The position numbers were made by a program, and so were the translations under genes. From DAOVQB01 sp023128935 (lineage in GTDB: Bacteria > Eisenbacteria > RBG-16-71-46 > CAIMUX01 > WJJG01): a stretch of DNA of 10,828 bases. Positions 1-5,840 of this stretch are shown one piece after another (the stretch's first letter is position 1; each line of letters starts with the position of its first letter). Location: assembly GCA_030628905.1 (NCBI GenBank), contig DAOVQB010000154.1, forward strand, positions 1-10,828, in the 5' to 3' direction. The notes below the pieces were generated by a model. It did not search any database, was not told the DNA's origin, and saw only the letters and a program-made list of their open reading frames with translations.

Positions 1-135
1 CTCTCTGGCGTCTACTCCTACTCACTTGAAATGCCTCCTTTCGCGTACCGGGTTTTTTTTGTTCACCTCCTTTTATACGCGAAAACAGAGGCATTTCGAG
101 CTTTTTCTTCGCTCCGGGCCAGGGATCACGCTTGA
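1..135. other. T-rich non-coding segment abutting a gene that lacks its 5' end
   Basis: No frame here gives a recognisable protein. The frame of the downstream gene is closed by TGA at 133-135, and the other two frames read as low-quality, T-rich translations with stops. A T8 run lies at 53-60. A 10-bp perfect palindrome (CTTGATCAAG, 131-140) sits exactly where the downstream frame opens. The composition differs from the operon that follows. It may be a repeat or mobile-element end, a rearrangement junction, or a contig-end artefact; the sequence alone cannot decide. Confidence 0.5.
28..97. repeat. Long imperfect inverted repeat (19 bp)
   Basis: Arms 28-47 and 76-97 pair as 10 bp (GAAATGCCTC with GAGGCATTTC), then a 1x3 internal loop, then 9 bp (TTTCGCGTA with TACGCGAAA), around a 28-nt loop containing the T8 run. 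On the + strand the right arm is followed 4 nt later by TTTTTCTT, so a large-loop terminator of an upstream gene is possible. It could also be a mobile-element terminus or an assembly chimera. Confidence 0.65.
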
Positions 136-1242
136 TCAAGGGTTAGGGACAAGCGTCTCGATGCTGGCAAGGCTTTAAGACTCTCCTTTGGGCGATCGCC
201 CGATGATCCCGATGGCCAAGGTGATGTCATCCGCTATGAGCTGCTCCGGCGGGATCCCACGACGCCTAGCTTCGTCGTGGTTAAATCCTTCACAGCCATG
301 CAACACCTCGACAGGTTCAGGCTAGACGACATGAACCTCAAGCCAGGCCGTCCATACACTTATATGGTGCGCACGATCGCCACGGACGGCAGGCAGGCTG
401 ATGGGGCCGAGTCTGTGCCCGTAGCTCCCTCGCGGCAGTGGTTCTTCACGAACAAGCTGAACACACTGGTGACAACGGTGATCTTCGTTGCTTGTATCCT
501 CGGCTATATCCGATTGGCCCGGAGGGGAAAGCATCTCTTCATCCGCCGGATTGCGGGACTCGATGCTATCGACGAGGCGATCGGGCGCTGTACTGAAATG
601 GGTCGGCCGACCTTATATATTCCAGGCATCAGCACAATCTCCGATGTAGCTACGATCGCATCGCTCAATATTCTCGGGCAGGTGGCCAAGAAGATTGCCA
701 CCTACCAAGCCCGCATCATGGTTCCGAACCGGGATCCAATTGTCTATCCGGCAACGCAGGACATCGTAAAGGAAGCCTTCGTGGAAGCAGGCTATCCGCA
801 CAACTACCGTGCCGAGGATGTCTACTTCGTCACCAACGACCAGTTCTCCTACGCGGCAGCGGTCTGCGGAACGATGGTCCGCGAGAAACCAGGCGCAAAC
901 CTGTTCTTGGGAATGTTCTATGCCGAGTCGCTCATCCTCGCTGAAACCGGGGCATCGATTGGGGCGATTCAGATAGCCGGGACAGACGCGATTTCACAGC
1001 TGCCGTTCTTTGTCACCGCGTGCGACTACACGATCATTGGAGAAGAGCTCTATGCAGCCAGCGCTTATATCGGGCGCGATCCAACCCTGCTGGGCAGTAT
1101 CAAGGGACAGGATGCCTACAAGCTGGTCTGTATCGCCCTTATCATACTGGGTGTGCTTAGCATGACAGCCGGAGTCCTCGTGCGGGGTGAGCCATTTGAC
1201 TGGATTCCACAGATATTGAGGGTGCGAGGAGCTGGAGGATGA
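136..1242 (+). CDS. FN3-domain plus DUF6754-like membrane protein, 5' incomplete
   Basis: The frame is open from 136, but the first usual start is GTG at 277. The fibronectin-type-III-like sequence clearly begins earlier (LRLSFGRSPDD, then VIRYELLRR, LKPGRPYTYMVRTIA), so the true N-terminus, expected to carry a signal peptide, is missing or frameshifted away. Counting from the GTG, a TM segment lies at about 62-80 and is followed by a basic stretch (RLARRGKHLFIRR), so the FN3 domain should be outside and the next domain inside. An alpha/beta-looking domain follows at about 95-282 and ends in LGSIKGQDAYK. A second TM segment is at 283-302 and the tail is short. From memory the layout resembles DUF6754-type proteins of unknown function; I cannot verify the family name. 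The gene overlaps the next by ATGA, so the two are probably co-translated as part of a membrane complex. Confidence 0.7.
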   Translation, partial: SRVRDKRLDAGKALRLSFGRSPDDPDGQGDVIRYELLRRDPTTPSFVVVKSFTAMQHLDRFRLDDMNLKPGRPYTYMVRTIATDGRQADGAESVPVAPSRQWFFTNKLNTLVTTVIFVACILGYIRLARRGKHLFIRRIAGLDAIDEAIGRCTEMGRPTLYIPGISTISDVATIASLNILGQVAKKIATYQARIMVPNRDPIVYPATQDIVKEAFVEAGYPHNYRAEDVYFVTNDQFSYAAAVCGTMVREKPGANLFLGMFYAESLILAETGASIGAIQIAGTDAISQLPFFVTACDYTIIGEELYAASAYIGRDPTLLGSIKGQDAYKLVCIALIILGVLSMTAGVLVRGEPFDWIPQILRVRGAGG

Positions 1243-1871
1243 GAACCCAGGTTCCACTCGCGATTTGCTTCATTGCCGGGCTTTTTATGGCCGTGCAGTA
1301 CTTCATTCCGGCTTTCTTGCCGCTCTATGAACGCATCAACGATTACATACAGATTGTGTCTGCTTTCGCCATTGTGTTAGGCGTGGTAAGCGTAATTCAG
1401 CGCCACAGCGCGCGGGTGCGTAGACGCGGCCCCGAGCACAAACGGCACAAGGATTGGCCATTCAGTGTAGCGGCGATGACCGGGCTGACGGTGATGCTAC
1501 TGGCCGGATTCATTGGTGGTCGTGGCCAGGGAACGCTTTTCCAGAACCTCTTCAATGCCATTCTTCTTCCTGTCCAGGCGACGATGTTTGCGCTTCTGGC
1601 CTTCTATCTTGCTTCAGCGGCGTTTCGAGCCTTCCGAACACGGAGCACGGATGCCACGGTACTACTTATAGCGGCAGTGATTGTCATGATCGGCCGGCTC
1701 GATGATGGGGCCACGTTGAAGATCCCGGAACTCGCACACTGGATCCTAAATGGACCGAACCTGGTTGCCAAGCGAGCAATCATTCTCGGGGTCGGTTTGG
1801 GGATGATGGCCACGGCCTTGAAAGTGGTCATGGGCATTGAGCGGTCTTATCTTGGATCGGGGAAGGAGTAG
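1239..1871 (+). CDS. Six-TM integral membrane protein of unknown function
   Basis: This 210-residue protein has about six hydrophobic segments (residues 5-25, 36-54, 74-93, 108-130, 138-153 and 176-199). A basic cytoplasmic-looking loop follows the second (RHSARVRRRGPEHKRHK). I see no catalytic motif, no transporter signature and no signal peptidase site. The start ATG overlaps the preceding stop as ATGA, and AGGAG at 1227-1231 lies 7 nt upstream, so the start is well supported and translation is probably coupled. It is the second gene of a four-gene operon and its partners are also membrane proteins, which suggests a structural or anchoring role in one complex. That role is inference; I do not recognise the family. 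Confidence 0.8.
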   Translation: MRTQVPLAICFIAGLFMAVQYFIPAFLPLYERINDYIQIVSAFAIVLGVVSVIQRHSARVRRRGPEHKRHKDWPFSVAAMTGLTVMLLAGFIGGRGQGTLFQNLFNAILLPVQATMFALLAFYLASAAFRAFRTRSTDATVLLIAAVIVMIGRLDDGATLKIPELAHWILNGPNLVAKRAIILGVGLGMMATALKVVMGIERSYLGSGKE

Positions 1872-1874
1872 AAG

Positions 1875-2717
1875 ATGCGCCTCCTCGATCTGTTCAATAA
1901 GTTGCTTCAAATCGACCGGCGGATCATCTATAGCCTAATGTTCATCGGTGTCACGATTCCATTCTATGTATCCTGGCCGCCGATCCGCATCGAGGTTTCG
2001 CCTGAGGTCGAGGATACCTTCAAGATCATTGACCAAATCCCGCCCAATTCGAATCCCCTGCTTCTATCCTTCGACTATGACCCCGCGTCGGCAGCCGAAC
2101 TGACGCCGATGGCAAAGACGGTCCTGCATCACTGCTTCTCGAAGGAGATCCGGGTCCTTGTGATCAGCCTGCAGTACTCTGGGCTGGGGGCTGGCATTGC
2201 CAGTGAGGTCGTGCCCGAGATCGCAGCGGAGTATGGCCGAGAGAAGAACGTCGATTGGGCCTTCCTTGGCTTTCAGCCCAACGCCGGCGTAGCCATGCTC
2301 CAGATTGGCGAGGACATTAAAACAACCTTCCCGATTGACTACTATGGCACGCCAGTTGACGAAATCCCCCTGATGGAATCGATCCAGAACTATGACCAGA
2401 TCCCGGCGGTTTTGAGCCTTGCCTCCACCGCCGTTGGCGAGTTCTGGGCGGTCTATGCCGGTTCGCGCTATGGTGTGACCATCCTGACTGGCCTGACAGC
2501 TGTCTATGTAGCGGATATCCAGCCATTCTATCAAACCGGCCAGATCAAGGGGGTCCTCGGGGGGTTGAAGGGGGCCGCTGAGTATGAGAAGAAGGTCGGC
2601 ATACTTGGCGATGGAACCGGTGGGATGCGTTCACAGAAAGTCGCCCACTATCTGATCATTATCTTCATCCTGATTGGCAACATCGCTTATCTCACAACGC
2701 GGAGGAGGCAGCAGTAG
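1875..2717 (+). CDS. Double-anchored alpha/beta-domain membrane protein of unknown function
   Basis: The 280-residue product has an N-terminal TM segment (about 17-34), an alpha/beta-looking soluble domain (about 45-240) and a C-terminal TM segment (about 258-274) ending in RRRQQ. Basic residues before TM1 and after TM2 place both termini in the cytoplasm and the soluble domain outside. Strand-like stretches include PLLLSFDYDP, IRVLVISLQ and AVLSLAST. The domain closes with GVLGGLKGAAEYEKK, resembling the LGSIKGQDAYK motif at the same place in the first gene of the operon, so the two domains may be distant paralogues. AAGGAG at 1863-1868 lies 6 nt before the ATG, and the gap from the previous stop is 3 nt. 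No metal-binding or nucleophile motif is evident. The function is unknown; a sensing or scaffold role in an envelope complex is a guess. Confidence 0.8.
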   Translation: MRLLDLFNKLLQIDRRIIYSLMFIGVTIPFYVSWPPIRIEVSPEVEDTFKIIDQIPPNSNPLLLSFDYDPASAAELTPMAKTVLHHCFSKEIRVLVISLQYSGLGAGIASEVVPEIAAEYGREKNVDWAFLGFQPNAGVAMLQIGEDIKTTFPIDYYGTPVDEIPLMESIQNYDQIPAVLSLASTAVGEFWAVYAGSRYGVTILTGLTAVYVADIQPFYQTGQIKGVLGGLKGAAEYEKKVGILGDGTGGMRSQKVAHYLIIIFILIGNIAYLTTRRRQQ

Positions 2718-3383
2718 ATGGACGTTGGTGGCGCGAACATCCTCTGGAATATCCTTGGCGGCGTGACGACGATTGCGATCTTCTCATTCCTCTATCGCGA
2801 CAACCCGTTGTACAAGCTGGCTGAGCACCTGGCCGTTGGTATCTCTGTCGGATTCATCATCGTGGTCTACTACGAGACGGTCTTTATGCCGAAGGTCTGG
2901 GATAATATCCTGCATAAAGGCCAGTTCGATTACCTTATACCCCTGGCCTTTGGCGTGCTGTTCTTCACGCGTTTCATTCCCAAGCGCGGGTGGCTGAGCC
3001 GTTGGTCACTTGCGTTCCTGCTAGGTGCGGGTTCCGGTCTTGCCATCCCTGCGACACTGGAAGCGCGAGTTCTGAGACAGATGGAGGGATCGATCCGCAG
3101 TTTGGTTACGCTCGACTCCTCGGGTAGCATTCAGGCAAACCTGCTCGGTTCACTGTCGGCGGTCTTTCTCGTGGTGGGAACGCTCGCGTGCTTGATCTTC
3201 TTCCTCTTCTCGTTTGAGCACAAGGGACCAATCGGCCGTGTGGCCTACTTCGGGCGACTGTGCATCATGGCCGGTTTTGGTGCTTCCTTCGGTTATACTG
3301 TCATGGCGCGAGTTTCGCTCCTGATCGGGCGGATCCAGTTTATGACGCATGACTTCATCGATGCTGTCGTGGCACTCTTCTGA
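2718..3383 (+). CDS. Six-TM membrane protein, last gene of the membrane operon
   Basis: This 221-residue protein has about six hydrophobic segments (residues 8-26, 34-56, 69-86, 96-110, 141-165 and 175-195). A conserved-looking NPLYKLAEHLAVGISVGF stretch lies between TM1 and TM2, and an extended polar loop (about 111-140) separates TM4 from TM5. The ATG follows the previous stop directly (0 nt), with GGAGGAGG at 2701-2708 as ribosome binding site, so it is co-translated with the three upstream genes. No enzyme or transporter motif is seen. Its last five codons and stop lie inside a 40-nt direct repeat whose second copy is in the downstream spacer, so its C-terminus has been touched by a duplication. 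I do not recognise the family. Confidence 0.8.
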   Translation: MDVGGANILWNILGGVTTIAIFSFLYRDNPLYKLAEHLAVGISVGFIIVVYYETVFMPKVWDNILHKGQFDYLIPLAFGVLFFTRFIPKRGWLSRWSLAFLLGAGSGLAIPATLEARVLRQMEGSIRSLVTLDSSGSIQANLLGSLSAVFLVVGTLACLIFFLFSFEHKGPIGRVAYFGRLCIMAGFGASFGYTVMARVSLLIGRIQFMTHDFIDAVVALF

Positions 3384-3477
3384 GCCTAATCCTAATCCGC
3401 CCAGTATAATCCTCTGCCTCCCAATCGGTGCCATTGTTGTCGTGGGACTGTTCTGAGCCCAATCCTAATCCGCCCAG
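3365..3477. repeat. 73-nt-spaced direct repeat copying the 3' end of the membrane gene
   Basis: Positions 3365-3404 and 3438-3477 are 40-nt copies differing at three positions. Copy 1 contains the final codons VVALF and stop of the upstream gene. Copy 2 keeps the same phase and reads IGAIVVVGLF-stop, compared with FIDAVVALF-stop in the real gene. Weak similarity extends a few codons upstream with a 6-nt in-frame gap. Copy 2 has no start and is non-functional. It is either a diverged tandem duplication or the last trace of a paralogous gene. Confidence 0.7.
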
Positions 3478-3583
3478 CGTGTTCATGGAGCTTTCCTGAC
3501 GGGCTCGCCAGCGATCGGCGGAGCATCTCGGAAACAATCCGCCCTGCATGCTCAAGTGTCTTCCCTGACAGGCTCGTCACCGA
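3467..3583. repeat. Duplicated 3' tail of the HNH gene
   Basis: About 46 nt from 3467 (AATCCGCCC through the TCCTGAC core to 3514) recurs from 3535 to 3583, with substitutions and one indel. The second copy covers the stop codon and the last residues of the - strand HNH gene (GDEPVREDT-stop). The first copy, read on the same strand, gives GEPVRKAP-stop. The AATCCGCCC core also occurs at 3394, so it appears three times at intervals of 73 and 68 nt. No strong terminator is visible in this convergent spacer; there is only a weak GGCGGA/TCCGCC hairpin (3517-3543). Confidence 0.6.
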
Positions 3584-5453
3584 ACGCTTGTTCCCCCCAG
3601 CCTCGGGCATGCCAGAGCTTATGGCAGCGGCTGCACAACGTCACAAGGTTTGCCGGATGGTTTGACCCGCCATTTGCGCGCGGCAGCCGGTGATGCACCT
3701 CCAAGAAGTGTGTATTAGTGCACCCCGGGGCCTGACAGCGATACCCGTCGCGTTCCATTACCGCCCGGCGCACTGACGGCGGGATCGTGGATCGACTACG
3801 CTCGCCGCGGCGCTCGATTACCGCATCGCAGGCCGCCGCCTCGAGCTCGCCAGCGGAGATTCCCTTGGCCCCCCGATTAGTCTGAACGGTGGCTTTCTGA
3901 CACAGCTCACATCTGTAAATGATGATCCTGTAGTTGCTTACAGATTTGCCCCGGGGCAAAAGATCCTTGCTGACCCCCGTTTCCGTGATCTCCCCGGCCT
4001 CGTTGTTCGCCTCGGCGTCCTGCTTCCCCTCAACCTCCCTGATTTCCTCCGCGGCCTCCTTGCTTGCCTTGGCGTCCTGCTTCCCCTCGACCTCCCTAGT
4101 TTCCTCCCGAGCGTTCTGTCTCGACCCGGTGTTTTGGTTCCCCTTCCCGCTTCCTCTGACCTCGCTCGTTCCCCTGACCTCGTTTGCTCCCCTGATCTCC
4201 CTGGTTCCCTTGGCCCCGCTGGTTCCCTTGGCCCCGCTGGTTCCCTTGGCCTCATCAGGTTCCCAGATTGGCCGGCGTTCACCGCCTTTCCCGTCGGCGG
4301 AAGCCAGCAGCTCATCGAGTGCCATGAGCAATATCTGCTCTCGGGTAGTACCGGGCATCACTGCACGGGACTTGTGGATCTTCTCGATCAGGGCTTCATA
4401 CCGAGCCAGTTGAATGGGGGTCAGTCGAAACACCACCGCCACTGGCGCATCCGCTATCAGAGCATCTGCTATTGGATCATCCGTCAACGGAGCGTCCGCC
4501 ATCGGCTCATCCGCCGACGGTGCATCTGCCATCGGCTCATCCGCCGACGGTGCATCTGCCATCGGCTCATCCGTCAACGAAGCGTCTGCCATCGGTGCTT
4601 TGGCCGTGATTGGGTGGGCTGTGAGCGGGTGCAGCGTGTCTGATCCGGCGTCCTGCGACCTGGCGTCCAGCGATCCGGCTATCTGCAAACTGGCATTCTG
4701 CGACTGCGCACTTTGAAGGACCTGGGAATCACCCGCCACCAGTTCGGCCTGTTTCGGGTTGGCCCTGCGTTTCGCCGCGGCTCTCTGGCAGGCCTGGGAG
4801 ACCTTGCGTTCGAGTTCCCGCCGGTTCGATCGTTTCGCCTCGGCGATCCAGCGCAACTCGTTGGCCGCACTGGCCACCTTGACCACCTCGCGTGCCTTCG
4901 TCCAGCCGATCTCACCATTGGCGACTGATGCGCGCAGCTGGGGCAAGCGTTCTAGATCCGTCGCTAGGCGCAGGAAGCGGTATGTCTTGTTGGGGGAGAA
5001 TCCGAGTGCGCCGTGCGCGTACTGGTGAATCGACGAGTAGCCGAGTTCGCGGTATAGCTTGCGCTGCACCATCTCTGCAAACCACAGCACGACGCACTTC
5101 TCGGCGCGCTGCAGCGCGGACAGAGACTTGCGCAGCTCGGCGTCCACCCTGGCGGCCGTAAGATGGGCGCGAAAGGCGGATGCTTCGCCCGTGGCGGTTT
5201 CTTCGGCATGGGGATCAGCATCAAGAGGTTCGCCACGACCGGCGTCGGCGCGAGGTGTTGTGGAACGTGATTCAGTGGAGCAAAGCTCATCTGGATGGAG
5301 TTTGGCGTTGCGAGGTTCTATAGATCGAGGTTCAGCGGAGCGAAGCTCATCTGGAAGGAGTTTAGCAGCGCAAGGTTCAGCTGAACAAGGCTTAGAGGAA
5401 TGAGTTTCAGCTGAACTAGGTTTAACAGATGACATACACCGGGCGAGGATCAT
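3552..5453 (-). CDS. DUF222-type HNH endonuclease with repeat-expanded linkers
   Basis: It is probably a DNA nuclease of the DUF222/HNH family; the biological role of these often multi-copy genes is poorly known. I chose the ATG at 5453 because GGAGG (+ strand 5461-5465) lies 7 nt upstream; an in-frame ATG at 5534 lacks comparable support. That gives 633 residues. A pentad-repeat N-terminus (about 14-73) precedes the DUF222-like helical domain (about 93-223: RKLYRELGYSSIHQYAHGALG, then LRASVANGEIGWTKAREVV). Then come repeat-rich linkers, a short conserved helix (RLTPIQLARYEALIEKI, about 343-359), more repeats, a CELC half-finger (about 515-518) and the HNH domain. In the HNH domain C573, C578, C607 and C610 are the likely zinc ligands, and H587, H588, N602 and H611 carry the motif. 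The catalytic motif looks intact. At 633 residues it is longer than the roughly 400-500 I expect for the family, because of the repeats. It is a single gene, convergent to the membrane operon. Confidence 0.85.
   Translation of the reverse strand: MILARCMSSVKPSSAETHSSKPCSAEPCAAKLLPDELRSAEPRSIEPRNAKLHPDELCSTESRSTTPRADAGRGEPLDADPHAEETATGEASAFRAHLTAARVDAELRKSLSALQRAEKCVVLWFAEMVQRKLYRELGYSSIHQYAHGALGFSPNKTYRFLRLATDLERLPQLRASVANGEIGWTKAREVVKVASAANELRWIAEAKRSNRRELERKVSQACQRAAAKRRANPKQAELVAGDSQVLQSAQSQNASLQIAGSLDARSQDAGSDTLHPLTAHPITAKAPMADASLTDEPMADAPSADEPMADAPSADEPMADAPLTDDPIADALIADAPVAVVFRLTPIQLARYEALIEKIHKSRAVMPGTTREQILLMALDELLASADGKGGERRPIWEPDEAKGTSGAKGTSGAKGTREIRGANEVRGTSEVRGSGKGNQNTGSRQNAREETREVEGKQDAKASKEAAEEIREVEGKQDAEANNEAGEITETGVSKDLLPRGKSVSNYRIIIYRCELCQKATVQTNRGAKGISAGELEAAACDAVIERRGERSRSTIPPSVRRAVMERDGYRCQAPGCTNTHFLEVHHRLPRANGGSNHPANLVTLCSRCHKLWHARGWGEQAFGDEPVREDT
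3990..4103 (-). repeat. In-frame 57-nt tandem duplication in the HNH gene
   Basis: Two 19-residue units, each carrying REVEGKQDA followed by a charged Ala/Glu/Lys stretch, lie between the DUF222 and HNH domains. The period is a multiple of three, so the frame is kept. The sequence is predicted to be a highly charged helix or disordered. Confidence 0.75.
4143..4250 (-). repeat. In-frame 18-nt repeat array (AKGTSG units) in the HNH gene
   Basis: Six six-residue units: AKGTSG twice, then AKGTRE, IRGANE, VRGTSE and VRGSGK. The first units are near-identical in DNA and later ones decay, as expected of an expanding minisatellite. The segment is basic and Gly/Ser/Thr-rich, so probably a flexible linker. 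Confidence 0.8.
4446..4595 (-). repeat. In-frame 30-nt repeat array (PMADAPSADE units) in the HNH gene
   Basis: Five ten-residue units of the type PMADAPSADE, acidic and proline-rich. The central two units are identical in DNA and outer ones diverge (PMADASLTDE, PIADALIADA). This is the clearest of the arrays and suggests recent expansion by slippage or unequal crossover. Confidence 0.85.
4635..4709 (-). repeat. In-frame 15-nt pentad array in the HNH gene
   Basis: Five pentads beginning with Ala (AQSQN, ASLQI, AGSLD, ARSQD, AGSDT) follow the DUF222 domain directly. They are diverged but in exact 15-nt phase. Confidence 0.6.
5235..5414 (-). repeat. In-frame 15-nt pentad array at the HNH protein N-terminus
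   Basis: About twelve pentads (for example SAEPC, AAKLL, PDELR, SAEPR, SIEPR, NAKLH, PDELC) with a higher-order 60-nt duplication: AKLLPDELRSAEPRS and AKLHPDELCSTESRS lie 20 residues apart. The pentads lack the central Leu/Phe pattern of beta-helical pentapeptide-repeat proteins, so that fold is not implied. Confidence 0.7.
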
Positions 5454-5460
5454 TAGTAGA

Positions 5461-5465
5461 CCTCC
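5461..5465 (-). promoter_or_regulatory. Shine-Dalgarno site fixing the HNH gene start
   Basis: CCTCC on the + strand reads GGAGG on the coding strand, 7 nt upstream of the ATG at 5453. This favours a 633-residue protein over the longer frame starting at 5534. Confidence 0.7.
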
Positions 5466-5564
5466 GGGGAAAGAGAAGAAACCTGGTAAGAAGAACCGAT
5501 GAAATATAGCGCGAATGCAGCTCAGAATCAACAAGAAAATACTAATGGAGTAAAAAAACTATAA

Positions 5565-5716
5565 CGACACGAGAAAACAATACCAGAGCAAGAAGCCAAC
5601 CCCAGAACAAAATGCCAACCCCAGAACAAGAAGGCAGCACCAAAGCAAGGATGCAATACCAGAACAAGAAAGCATTACTGCAACAATAAATAAACACCGC
5701 AACAAGTAAGTAGAAT
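5565..5716. repeat. 19-nt tandem array, eight degenerate units, in the HNH upstream region
   Basis: Units start at 5565, 5584, 5603, 5622, 5641, 5660, 5679 and 5698 with an exact 19-nt period. The core is CAGAACAAGAAGCMA followed by about four A/C-rich bases; the first and last two units are the most diverged. The period is not a multiple of three and the array lies outside any gene, so it is not coding. The HNH side is A/T-rich. The array could be a direct-repeat protein-binding site, iteron-like DNA or a simple minisatellite. There is no repeat-spacer alternation, so it is not a CRISPR. The rest of the gap (5454-5564 and 5717-5840) shows no gene. Confidence 0.8.
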
Positions 5717-5773
5717 CAGAGACCGTGGCGGCCGTCTGGCATCGATCCTGCTATGCTGCGGGCGGGTTCGTTC

Positions 5774-5790
5774 CGTCACTGGATGTGACG
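5774..5790 (-). terminator. Possible hairpin terminator of the sigma operon
   Basis: A perfect 6-bp stem (CGTCAC/GTGACG) with a TGGAT loop lies about 50 nt downstream of the last gene of the - strand operon. There is no U-tract after it, so intrinsic termination would be weak; it could equally be an operator-like dyad. Confidence 0.3.
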
Positions 5791-5840
5791 AAGACCTGCA
5801 TTACGGGGCAACGCAATTGCGCTTCGGACACCTGATACGC

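Noticed and set aside
3384..3551. Intrinsic terminator between the convergent genes
   Set aside because: Only a weak 6-bp GGCGGA/TCCGCC stem with a 15-nt loop and no T-run was found.
3938..4315. - strand Arg/Gly/Pro-rich frame of 125 codons inside the HNH gene
   Set aside because: It is an alternate frame of the same tandem repeats; the HNH frame holds the conserved domains.
3934..4643. Two long + strand reading frames opposite the HNH gene (159 and 169 codons)
   Set aside because: They are antisense shadows of the repeat arrays, with repetitive Ser/Leu/Pro or Ile/Arg/His translations and no ribosome binding site.
5235..5414. Pentapeptide-repeat (beta-helix) domain at the HNH protein N-terminus
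   Set aside because: The pentads lack the A(D/N)LXX pattern with a central Leu or Phe; they look like a 15-nt minisatellite.
5454..5534. N-terminal extension of the HNH protein from an ATG at 5534
   Set aside because: The ATG at 5453 has GGAGG at 7-nt spacing, and the extension shows no conserved sequence.
5565..5716. CRISPR array
   Set aside because: Units are contiguous with a 19-nt period and no unique spacers; no cas gene is nearby.
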